Assembly (NCBI GenBank): GCA_030063045.1
Contig: JAQSEB010000008.1
Coordinates: 868,001-932,000, forward strand
DNA length: 64,000 nucleotides
Origin: Pratylenchus scribneri
Lineage: Eukaryota > Nematoda > Chromadorea > Rhabditida > Pratylenchidae
Direction: 5' to 3'
Under the pieces are notes generated by a model. It did no database searches. It was not told the origin of the DNA and saw only the letters and a list, made by a program, of their open reading frames with translations. A program made the translations under genes and the position numbers. This document shows positions 22,701 through 33,400 of this stretch, piece by piece. Numbering within the stretch: the first letter of the stretch is position 1; every line of letters begins with the position of its first letter.

Positions 22701-24697
22701 GTCACATCAACTTTTGGGTCAACTAAAAATGGCAATAATTCCAATTAAAAAGAGGGGAATATTTACCCTTTGTTTGTTCTTCCTTTTGTCTTTGTTCCAA
22801 TGAAACATTTGCATTTGTCCGAAACACTTTGTCCCAGTAACCTTCCTCATCTAATCCATTTTTCAATGTCACATTTTTGGCCGTGTTTTCCTCCTTTTCG
22901 GGTGATGAAATGCCGAAAAATGTTAAAATATCCTCCAATTTCTTCCACAATGGATTATTCAATGATTCATGCTGAAAATATGTAAATTATTTTTTGGCCA
23001 TTTTTACCTCCAAATGCTTTTCATGACTCCTTTGGCACACGAATCGATAGTTGAATTCGGCTTTTGCCCCCAAATCGCAGTCAACATCATCAATTCTTTG
23101 TTCATTTATATTCAACAATGCACAACGTTCTTTTCCTTTGGCATGATCAAATGGCTCACCTTGGGTCCATTTGCTAAATGATTTGAGAAATTCTAACCAT
23201 AAAATGGTATCAAAATTTTTACAGAGAATATTGTAAATCGGTAATTCCGGAATTTATCCTGATATTGGGCTGAGAAATTTTGAAATTCTCGACTTCTAGT
23301 AAACCTAGAGACTCGAGAGTAGGCTCATTCAATTCGGCATGGTCGATTTAGTCTATGAAATTTCAATCTCAAACCAGCTTGAGCTGGTTTTGAAAAGCTG
23401 AACCGTTGTTTAAACCCAAACCGGTTATGGTTTAACAACGTTTGCCTAATAAGCCTTATTAAGGGTCTGAAAATGAAATTTCATAGACTAAATTGACAAT
23501 CTCGAGTCCAATGAATCTATTCTCGAGTCAATGAATTCCTAAATTTCCAAAATAACAATTCAACTTCCCAATTTCTAACATTTTTTGTAACACTCACATT
23601 GAATTCGCGTCCAACGGCTTTCCATTCACCCAACGCCATTCCCTTGCCTGTGCCCCATCTCCATCCGGTGCCTCCAATAAAAGTCCTATTTGAACTTGCC
23701 TCTCACGCAAATATCGAAATTGTGGCCGATAATGGGTCAACAACCATTGCTAAATAAATAAATATAATTAGAGGAATAAAACGCTTAAAAACTAGCCATT
23801 TCCGTTGGTGTCTCAACCGTGATGAGGTCGGCATTTTGTGCCAAACATTTTTCGCGCGCTGCCAACCAAGATTGTTTGCCAATGTGAAATTGGTATTTGT
23901 TATTATCCGGACCCGTAATCCATGCACCCGATGCAGAGGATTGTTCGAAGGGGGCGGATTCATGCTGAAATTAAAATTATCCTATTAAAAATGGAGTCTA
24001 AATTTAAATTTTTTTAACTATCTTTTTTAGATTGAATTAATATATTTTTTATTTTGAATTTGATTTAAATTCACTATTAAATAGATTATTTTAGTCTACT
24101 AAGTAAGGAAAGGCAACGGTAAACCCAGTGGGTTATCTGGCATAGGGTTAGGGTGAGTCAAGGATAAGTTAACATATCTCACATACCGTATATTCTCTTA
24201 TAATTCCCCATGGGAATTATTTTTCAGCCCATCATAAATTGGGAAAATTTTTGGTCTAACTCCTTAATTTTTGGACAATTTTGAACAAATTATAGCGGAT
24301 GGAGCTTTAGAAAATTAAGAAATGCAATAAAAAATTTGTTTTTAATTTTAAATTACGAGAAGCTATGGGTCCTTAAATTCGAGGATAGGGGAAATTATTA
24401 GAGAGGGAAGAATTAACAGAGAATATACGGTAACCATAGCTCTACCCAAATGATCTATAAGGGCGACCAGTCGTTTCAAAATCACTCGCTGACGGATAAC
24501 CGAAAAGTAATAAATAGAAAATTATTTTAACTTTTTTAATTTTGGAATTATTTTATTTTTAAATTTTAAAGCAATTTTTTTACATTTTCGAATTGCAGTT
24601 CATCATGTCGATAATGTGGTTGCATTTTATTGCCAACACTGAATGATGGTGCTAAAAGGAGAATGGCACCAATTGAGGCCAAGCATTTGGCCATCAT
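19731..24697 (-). CDS. Secreted C-type lectin domain protein with long lysine/glutamate-rich tail
   Basis: Eight exons (24584-24697, 23797-23964, 23598-23749, 23008-23173, 22767-22971, 21364-22722, 20306-20922, 19731-20063) join in phase into 1037 residues. Residues 1-21 (MMAKCLASIGAILLLAPSF) are a signal peptide. Exons 2-4 form a C-type lectin fold: WLAAREKCLAQNADLITVET, EWRWVNGKPLD, KWTQGEPFD, ERCALLN and DVDCD ... YRFVCQR. The WND-like and EPN-type calcium motifs are only partly kept (GEP). Exon 6 encodes hundreds of residues of KKEEKKE-type repeat. Exon 8 adds a serine run and ends ISDGDDYD. The intron after exon 2 needs a GC donor (ATG|gctagt). Nematodes have many secreted C-type lectins, some linked to immunity; the role of this highly charged tail is unknown. 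Confidence 0.8.
21008..21285. mobile_element. GGAAATCTCGG-family palindromic MITE, copy 2 (intron)
   Basis: TTTTGGAAATCTCAGCTTTT ... CATGATCGATTTAGTCTATG on the left and TTCATAGAATTAAATCGACA ... AAAAGTCGAGATTTACAAAA on the right. Lies in the intron between exons 6 and 7 of the lectin gene. Confidence 0.75.
23266..23558. mobile_element. GGAAATCTCGG-family palindromic MITE, copy 3 (intron)
   Basis: GAAATTCTCGACTTCTAG ... GGCATGGTCGATTTAGTCTA on the left; TTTCATAGACTAAATTGACA ... CCTAAATTTCCAAAATAAC on the right. Sits in the intron between exons 3 and 4 of the lectin gene, so this gene hosts two copies of one family. Confidence 0.75.
24184..24432. mobile_element. TACCGTA MITE, copy 3 (intron)
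   Basis: Perfect 15-bp terminal inverted repeat: TACCGTATATTCTCT at the left and AGAGAATATACGGTA at the right. Interior has TTCCCCATGGGAATTA near the left end and AAATTATAGCGGAT. It is in the first intron of the lectin gene, between the signal-peptide exon and the lectin domain. Confidence 0.9.
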
Positions 24698-27319
24698 CGT
24701 GAAAAATAATTTAATTAAATTATCAGCTTTAAATTTTTAATGAAATTAGCAAATTAAAAAATTTTTGAACAATTTGTTGAATTGAAAAATTCGAAATGGA
24801 AATGCTTTTTAGGGTGAAAATGTCCTTTTAAAAATTGCTTTGTCCATTTAATCCTAGCAAATTCACTTCCGCAAGGATTTATTTTCTGATCATTGGGTGG
24901 TCATTTTGGGAGATTTTCCCGTTTGGACCGAAAATCCCATTCAAATAACAAATTTGGGGAATGAACAAATGTTTCCTCCCTTCATTCATTCCCATTCATT
25001 TTTGTAGGGATTAATTCGGTTTTTTGGTAAATGAAGGAAATTAATTTGGGATGGGATTGACGAAATGGTTGGGTTGTGGGCGAATAATGGGTCAGTGGGT
25101 TCGCTCGAAGGAATGGCAGAAAGAAGGGCAAAGTTTTTTCCCAATTAGTCTTCCGAAAAATGGTTAAAAATGGTTGCGCGAATGAATTTGTGGGATGGGA
25201 ATGGAAGGCAAAATTTGTGGGGATGATTAAATTGAATGAAGGGACGGAGGAAGGAGGAGTTTTGCGCAATCCCGAATGTTGAAGCAAAATGGAAAGGGGT
25301 CAGAGCAGCAGGCTGGGTTGATGGAAAACTCTGAATGATGATTAACAACCAAAATCGCATCACAATCCCCTCTGGGATTGAATTGCGCCCAATAAGTGAA
25401 ATTTTATGATTGGATTGGAAGGTTGGTGGCACAAATTTGGGGCATGGGAAAATGTTTAGTATTCTTTAATTTATTTAGGACATCAAATGACATGTTAAAT
25501 GATTTTTTATAAAAGTAATAATTCTGCACATTTTTGAAAGGGAAGCAAGGTGCACCATTCATTTGACCAAAATGCGGCATGGACCATCAAAAATGCGGCA
25601 AAAATGTGGCATTTTTAAAAAAAAAACTAAAAATTCACTAAAAATTCATTTAAAATATTATTCATATTTTATTATTCTGACAAAAATGGCCATGGCAAAA
25701 ATGCCAAAAAAAAAAATGGGGCGAGAGGGTCGGAACTCGGAATCGGAAATGGGATAAATACTGCATTTTCTTGCCATTTAATAAGTCACCCGGATGGGAA
25801 GAGGCTACAATACAAATGAAAATGGATATTTTTTTTATTAAAGTATGCGAATTATTTAATTGCCAATCAACCATAATTTTTAAAATAACCAGCATTTTTC
25901 CTTTATTATTCATAAATATTGGCATATTTTATCAACTATTGGATTTTAATGATTTATTTCCTGCTGAAAAGGAAAATTTCTCCAAATCAAAATGAAAGCA
26001 AATTAATCCAACTACCTTTAACCAATTACAAATGAATTGGAACATTTAATAATGCGTTTACGGTCTTCGCAAAGAACGGAAAAATTTGGGAAAGCCGAAA
26101 GTTAAGAGAGGGGAATAAATCAACGACTGTGGCGAGAAAGTGGCATTCCCCAAAAGGAATGGTCGAGAAAAGCATTGAAGTAGAAAAAATGGGAAAAAAC
26201 TATCCAAAAATTGAGGACATGGGAAAGGGAAATGGACGGATTTATCAAATCCACCCAAATTTAGGTAATTGAATTAATATTTATTTATTTTCCAGTTTAT
26301 TTATAATTGCCGTTCCTTTCCCTCCATAAATTTGATGTAAATTGGAGTGGAAAAATAATGACGAGACAAAGGAAATGACATCCGATAATGAATAAAAAAT
26401 AATAGAATGATGAGAAAAAAATAAATAAATTATGGGAAATTTGGATAAACAATAAAAGTGAAATAATAAATTTAATCGGCTAAAAATAAAAAAAATCCGT
26501 CAGCAGGTGGATGCCATTTGCCATATCAATGCCATCCTGCTGCAAGTCAATTGTATATGATACAATTACAAATTTAAACTGCTAGTTAATAAATGAAAGT
26601 GCATTTTTTAAGTCTTTTATGCCATTCGCAGCTCCACTCTCTGTTCTGATGAATTGGGCACAAGCCGTTTGGGTGAGACCGAATTTGTTTAACACTTTAA
26701 TTTTTTATTCTTTAAAGCAGCATTCCTATTTAATTTTAACCATCAATTGCTGCTGTCATAAATATGTAAATGTAAATTCGTTCATCCTTGGCCCAAATAT
26801 GATTCTCGAAGGGCGAAGAAATTTTGCTTACTTTATCGATAATTATTTGGCCACAATCCACTTAATGAATAATAATTCAATAATATTTTCGAATTTATTA
26901 AATTATTTCATTGGATAGCATTCATTTTTCATCTTTTTTTTCTGAAAATCAAATTAGATGAAAAATATTTCATTTTAAATTTTTAAAATTATTTCATTAC
27001 AAAATTGGCCTAACTGAATTCAAATTCCAAATGGACGAAAATATTTAAATGAAAAGAAATTGAATTTTTCTATTTTGTATCTTCTGACTTTTCACCAACC
27101 ACACACACACATTAAAAAACTACAAAATAATATTTTTCATTTACCCAAAAAATTGTCTCGAAAAGGTGTGGCTGGCAGCAAATATGAAAGTCGAGAATTG
27201 AATGGGATGTGAGGGTTGGGGTGAGGCCAAAATTTAATCGATTCATATTCACATTTTGAATGAAATTTAAAATTAAAAAAGGCCAAAATTCTTAAATTAA
27301 TTTATTCCTCCTTCCAAAA
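24698..27319. other. Intergenic, divergent promoters of the lectin and nuclear receptor genes
   Basis: 2.6 kb without a convincing gene. Short open frames on both strands (for example around 25145-25430 and 26619-26918) lack splice support and recognisable motifs. A short CA run lies near 27100. The ends probably contain the promoters of the two divergently transcribed neighbours; no core promoter element can be assigned by eye. Confidence 0.5.
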
Positions 27320-30300
27320 ATGATGAACACCGAATTCAGCCAATTTAATTCAATTGATCAAAAGCAACAAATGTGCCAAATTTGTGGGGACATTAGTGAC
27401 AGTAATCATTTTGGGGCAAGTGCCTGTCGGGCTTGTGCCGCATTCTTCAGGTCTTTGTTTGGAATGAACAATGAATTAGGGGGAATATTTAATTAATTTA
27501 CAATAAAACCTCTTTTAATCAATAAAACCTCTTTTAATTTCATGTGGGGAATTTTTTTTCAACCCCTCAAAAATTGGAAAAATTTTAAGTCTAACTCCTA
27601 AATTTGTGGACATTTTTGAACAAATTATAGCGGACTTTGCGGAGCTTTAGGGAATTAAGAAAATGTAATTAATTTTTTTTTTAAAAATTCACCCTACCAA
27701 AATCAATGGGTCTTCAAAATCGAGGGTGGGGAATTAAAAGTGATTTACGGTAATTACTATTTTTTGTAGGAGAACTATTGCCAAAGGACTTCGTTATATT
27801 TGTCGTTTCGATGACAATTGTGAATTTTCCAAAAGTGAGTCATTCTTTTTTAATCCATTCCATTCATTATATTTTACATAATTAGCCTGCCGCGCAATGT
27901 GCAAATCTTGCCGTCTGAAGAAATGCCTCAATGTTGGGATGGATTCAAATTGTAATTTATTGCCTTTTTTCCTTGCCAAATATTTATTTCTAAATTTTTA
28001 GCTGTTCGCTCCTCTCAACCCAATAAAGCAACAAAGAGAAAGGGGAAAGTGAAAGCTGAAATGCCAAATTCTTCCAATTCCATTCATCTAAAATCAAATT
28101 CATCTGAGCCGTCCGATCCTTCTCATCATCAAATTAGGGCGATTGAATGCGGCGATGAAGCCCTCACATTGCGCAAATTGGGCAAAATGAAAATGGAGAC
28201 AATAACGATACAAAATAACAAATTGGCATTGACATCATCAAGTATAAATGAAAAAGGAATATTATTTTGGTTGAATTTGATGGATACTTGTCGATTAACT
28301 ACCATATTTTTGGGTCACCAGGGTAAAAAGTAACGGTAACTTCCATCGGTCATCCCTCATCCGGTATAGGGTAAGGGTCTTTGGGGGGTAGGGCATCATC
28401 TCTCGTATCCGTAATCCTAACCCTAATCACATTTAGGGGTGCTCTTTCAGTTCAAAAAAAAGTGGGTGATAAATAACCGACAAATACCAAATTTGGTGGT
28501 TCAGCCATTTTGGAAAATTTAATTGAATTTCTTGAGTTAATTTTTTCTTTAATCATTCTATAGATCAGTCTTCAATTGTCTCCACTGCAGAAAGTACAAA
28601 AATGGCTTTGAATAACTATGTCAATTTGGGAAATGACTTCACAGATTCAGCCGAACCTCTGAGGAAATCGGTGATTTTGGAGGAAATTGTGCGGTTGAAA
28701 GTAATTTCATTTTAATCCAATTTAATCTTTTTAATCAATTTAAAGGAGGGCATTCAAATTCAAGAAGGAATGGATAGCCAATTGCCGAAGGAATTCCCAA
28801 AATTGGCAAAAATTCTGATTGGATATAGTCGATTGGAGAGGCAACGCGATATTCGTTATAATCGCCTCAGGGAATCGCCTGGGGGCACAAAAGTTAGAAT
28901 GTTCGCCGAAAAACAAGTAATAATGGGGAAAAAATATTATTAAATGTCAAAAATATTCATAAAAATAAGTTGACGAGACAGGGATTCGAACCCTGGCCCT
29001 TTCGGACTGGTGCCTAAAACCAGCGCCTTAGACCACTCGGCCATCTCGCCATCGGCGGCGTGTGGTCTAAATTAATATTAGAATTTCTAGCATTCCTCAT
29101 TATAAAATAAAATTAGAAAACTAATCGTTTTTATAAATTTGTTCAATATCCAAAAAAAAATGAGAAATATTTTATGAATTTATTTTATTAGAAAGTTATC
29201 ACCAAAATCAAAGTATTTCTCGACATTTTCATGTTTTTTTAATCAAATTCTATTTAATAAATATATTTAAAAATTTTCTTTTTATTAAATGTTTTTGCGC
29301 AGATATTCGATTTGTATGCATATTGGCAAAATTTACAAAATGAGGTTGAATGGATGGCAGATATGCTCCTCTATTTTGGCCAATACCAACAACTCCAATT
29401 GGCAGATAAAGTCCACTCCCCTAAAAGCACAAATTAAAAATCAAATTTTGCAGCTTACTTTTTTCCGCAATTTTTGGATCCTCTTTATTATTTTGGAACG
29501 AAGTTACGACACATTTAATGTTTTGAATGGTTCTGATAAGGCAGAAGACCCAAGAATGGTTTTTGCCAACGGCGAAATATTCGACATGTACAAATGTGAA
29601 TTTGACTATAAACGAATTGGGAATGTGGAAATTAGCAGAAGATTGCAATTGGGACAGAAAATTGATTGGTCAGTTAAAGTGGGAATTTAATGAGCAAATA
29701 TTTGCACATTTGGATTTCAGTGAAATATTTAAATAAAAATTATATTAGAAAAGCCAAATTGGAATAATTTTAACTAAAGACCAATCTAAATATTCTTTCC
29801 GAAAATTCAAATTACTGTCAGAAAATTTTACGTTTAATATTCACTTTGAATTCAATAAAAATAGAATTAAAATTCCACCCATTTTTAGCCCATTGAAACC
29901 GTGGTTTCATCGTTCTGTCCGTGAATTGTTGCCTTTATTCCGTCGACTTCGACCTCAACCCATCGAAATTTCCTTTTGTTTTACTCTAATGTTTTGGCGA
30001 ATTCCAGGCATCATTTCCCAAATACCCATCATCAACCAATTTTAATCATATTTCAGCCGAAATTAGTCCAAAACTTTCACCGGAAGCAGCTGAAATTGGC
30101 CGGCAAATGGTCGAAGAAATTTATCAAGAATTGGGCCAATTTTATGTCAAAGAAATGCCAATGGAAAATTCGGTAAAAAGAGTGGCCGAACTTTGTCAAA
30201 TTATTTCCATCACGGAAGTTTGCTTTTAGCGGGAATTTTAATTAATAAATTTTTCAAAAATTTTTATTCAGATTTTGGCGCTACAACGCAAGGAGGAGGT

Positions 30301-30415
30301 GATTTTGGCACGGACATTTCAAGTAAAAATTGACTTATTTTTAATATAGTTTTTCGGTTCATCTCAGGCATTTAAAGTCGACATTTACATGGAAGAAGTG
30401 TTTGGAAATGCCTAA
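27320..30415 (+). CDS. Nuclear hormone receptor (nematode supplementary NHR type)
   Basis: Twelve exons (27320-27450, 27770-27834, 27886-27951, 28002-28322, 28564-28700, 28746-28916, 29303-29410, 29454-29668, 29889-29977, 30057-30217, 30272-30322, 30368-30415) join in phase. The DNA-binding domain is at the N-terminus: first zinc finger CQICGDISDSNHFGASACRA with CAAFFRR, second finger CRFDDNCEFSKTCRAMCKSC followed by RLKKCLNVGM, with all eight cysteines present. A basic hinge (KATKRKGKVKAE) and a long variable linker follow. The C-terminal ligand-binding region includes WQNLQNEVEWMADMLLYFGQ, FRNFWILFIILERSYD and IYMEEVF near the end. It would act as a nuclear transcription factor; ligand and targets are unknown. 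The donor at 29977 is weak. An intron holds a tRNA gene, another a MITE. It ends 19 bp from the stop of the convergent NMDA receptor gene. Confidence 0.85.
27505..27752. mobile_element. TACCGTA MITE, copy 4 (intron of nuclear receptor)
   Basis: Left end eroded (AATAAAACCTCTTTTAATTT), right end TGATTTACGGTA. Interior GGGGAATTTTTTTTCAACCC, AATTATAGCGGACTTTG and GAGCTTTAGGGAATTAAGAA match the family. It fills most of the intron between the two zinc-finger exons. Confidence 0.8.
28971..29050 (-). tRNA. tRNA-Leu (anticodon UAG)
   Basis: Read on the minus strand, GGCGAGA (acceptor) pairs with TCTCGTC at the 3' end. The D-arm region TGGCCGAGTGGTCTAAGGC (box A) and GGTTCGAATCC (box B) are canonical. 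The anticodon stem CTGGT/ACCAG encloses the loop TTTAGGC, giving anticodon TAG for CUA leucine codons. The spacing before the T-arm is the longer one expected of a class II (leucine) tRNA. A T-run about 12 bp downstream can stop RNA polymerase III. The gene lies antisense in an intron of the nuclear receptor gene (28917-29302). Confidence 0.95.
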
Positions 30416-30434
30416 TCCTCCTCCTTCTCATTCA

Positions 30435-33400
30435 TTAAAGTTTTGTGACGGCCATTTGGCCACTGGGTCCTTCCTCCTCCACTTCGGCGCCTTCTTCCCC
30501 TTCAGCAGCCGTGGCCATTCCACCCCATCTACATCTCCATTCCTGCACTCGGTCAACGGCCTCCGTAAATGTCAATGATTTGGCCATTGCCTGAATAAAT
30601 TATTTAAAAATTAATTTATGTTAGTTCAATTAATGTTATTTAATTCCGGTGGAATTAATCGATTTAAATTTTTATTAAAAATAAATGCAAAATATAATTT
30701 TGTGAATTTTGAATGGAAATAAAATATATTTTTACTCCTTTAACCGATTTTAAACCCTGCAAACCTTATACCAGATCTCATCGAGACTGATATATAAATT
30801 TCTTAGTTTAAAATCGAAACTAAAAGCGAATTAAACCGTTTAAAACATATTTCCCGTTTTTGGTTTTAAACAATTCTTTAATTTTTGGGCCAAAACTTTA
30901 TTTTTATATACCATTTGACGCGTCTCGATGAGATCTACAAATCGGTATAAGATTTGTAGGGTCTAAAAACTGTTTCTGATTTATTAGAAGTCAAAAACTA
31001 CTTTTGAGGTAAAAAATAAAAATGCGGTAAAAATTGCTCATTTTTTCCAAAATTTTGCCCACCCCAATCCATTACCCACTCACCATGCTAATTATCCCAC
31101 ACCATCCATCTTTGTCCAATCGTTTCAATGGGTCACGAAAATGTTGGCAATAAAGATATTCGCATGCCAAGCAAATTAAGCCAAGAACCTTTGGGAAAAT
31201 TATGCACAAAATTAATAGAAAAAAGAGACAATTCCGACGCCGAGTAAAAAGAAAGCACTCAAAAAATTTTCCACACCCAACGGCGAACTTCCACTATTTT
31301 GACTGTTCGAATCAAGGGAACAGGCACCGGTCAGCCAAAAATTTTGCAGTCGTTCCAAATCACCTTAAAATTAAATTTTTATTTTAAAGCCAAATGGTCA
31401 ATTTGTTATTTTATTTCATTTTTTTCGAAGATTTTCCATAAATTCTATAAAATTTTTATTATTTTGAAGAATTAAAAATAATTAATTATTTAACAAGTAA
31501 ATAATTTTATTTTTCATAGAATAACCATTAATTTATAGCCATAAAATCATTAAAATCTACACAAAAAATGAGGAAAATATTTGTTTTTAGTCTCCAATTT
31601 TTATTGAAAATTGGTCAAATATAGAATAAAAATTTTCATTTTTAAAAAATTATTTATAAGTATTCCCGGAATGAAATTATAATTAATTATTTTGATTTTA
31701 TTGAATTGAGTTTGCCATATTTGCTATAAATTATTAAAATATTCACAAAAAAAGAGAAAAATATTTGTTTGCTTTTTTGGTCTGTAAATTGGTCAAAAAG
31801 AATTATATTTTTTATTTATGATGAAATTTTCAAATGCAATAATGATTATTTTGTTCATTCACTCACCTCTCTGTTGGTATTGAAGCATGAATTGGTTGAC
31901 TTTTGCCACCAGCGGGGAATTCTTTGGGAATCCAATACCATAACCCGTCATTGATGCCCATTTGCCCACAGTCATCAATTCACAATTTGGGTCTTTCCCC
32001 GCTTGATAGTCCAAAACGACGGCATCATAGACAAATGCATCCAATTCCCTAATTTAAATTAATTTTAATTTATTTTTTGGCAAATTTACTCTCTTTTGAC
32101 GGATTCAATGCCAGCGGAAATATTATCCCGAAAATATCCATTCCTTTGCACGAATTCATTCATCCTTTGCCAATTTCGTCGCATCGTTTCGTGCGTGTTC
32201 CCACCTTCGACGGTGCCAAAACGGAAAGGTGGGTTCTGGAGCTCGGGAAAGGAAAATTTCTCATCATCAATGCCAACAAGTTGATAATATTGCACACGGG
32301 TGATCATGAAGGCGGCCAAATTAGCAGTCTATGAATAATTGAAATATATTTTTGGTTCTCTCTTAGAAGCCCCGGAGCTACTAATTTTTGAAGTCTTAAA
32401 AATTTGCAAATTTTGGGGTCTAAAACTCTATTCTCTATTTATATTTTTGAACAAACTATAGCGCTTTTTTAGAGCCCAATGGCACTAGAAATTATAATGT
32501 TTTCATAATGTTGATTGTGTCAAAAAGTACAGTACTTCAATATCGAGGGGAGGCTACTGGCTACTATTAGAGGGGTGATATTAATAGAGGGAAATACGGT
32601 ACATTAAAATGTGGGAAAGGATAGAAATTCTTTTTAGTATTAAACATATACCATTCTTTCATATAAATAGAGTTAAAAATTCGAATTTAAACTTGCATAA
32701 ATGCCACCAAGTGAAATGCCAAAAGCAGCCCAAATCTAAAAAAAGGGCATCAAATTAAATTAAAATTAAATTTTGTATATATTCACCAATGACATTATGC
32801 GACTAACAGTGGATCTGGGTACATCTAAATATTTATTCGATTATTATATTAAAAATGAGTAAAACCTGTGCTCACACTGGCACTGAACAATGTGGCCCAA
32901 ACCAGCCAATATGAACGACAAATTGAGAATTTATGACCTTTTTTTGAATTTGAATAATATTTAAACTTAAAAACAATTTCTAGTTTCAAAATTTAAATTA
33001 ATTAATCGAATACCAAAATACACAATTGAAAAAAGCTTCAAAACTTTCTTCTAAAAATTCAATTTTATTTCCAACTCTTGATTACATAATTAATTTGATT
33101 TTTTTAACTTTTTTAATAGGGATCTTAATATTTTTATTAATAATTATAAATAATATATAAAACAGCATTATTGCTTATTAAATGGCTGAGTTATGGCAAT
33201 TAATTTTGTGCCCTAAATTCCTAATTTTCATGATGCATAAAATTTACCTGGCGGCGGATAATTTTTCATATCGAATGAATCCGGGCTCAGCCATTCGAAT
33301 AGAAAAATTGAAAGGGCCGCTCCTTGGATGCTGACCACCAAAATAATCACCCAAGTGCCATATTCAAAGGGTTCTAAATTGAATACAATAATTTGAAAAA

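Noticed and set aside
24982..25432. Overlapping minus-strand frames of 95-101 codons
   Set aside because: No start context, splice sites, signal peptide or recognisable motif; composition matches the surrounding intergenic DNA.
26619..26918. 99-codon plus-strand frame
   Set aside because: Isolated, no conserved motif and no splice-linked neighbours.
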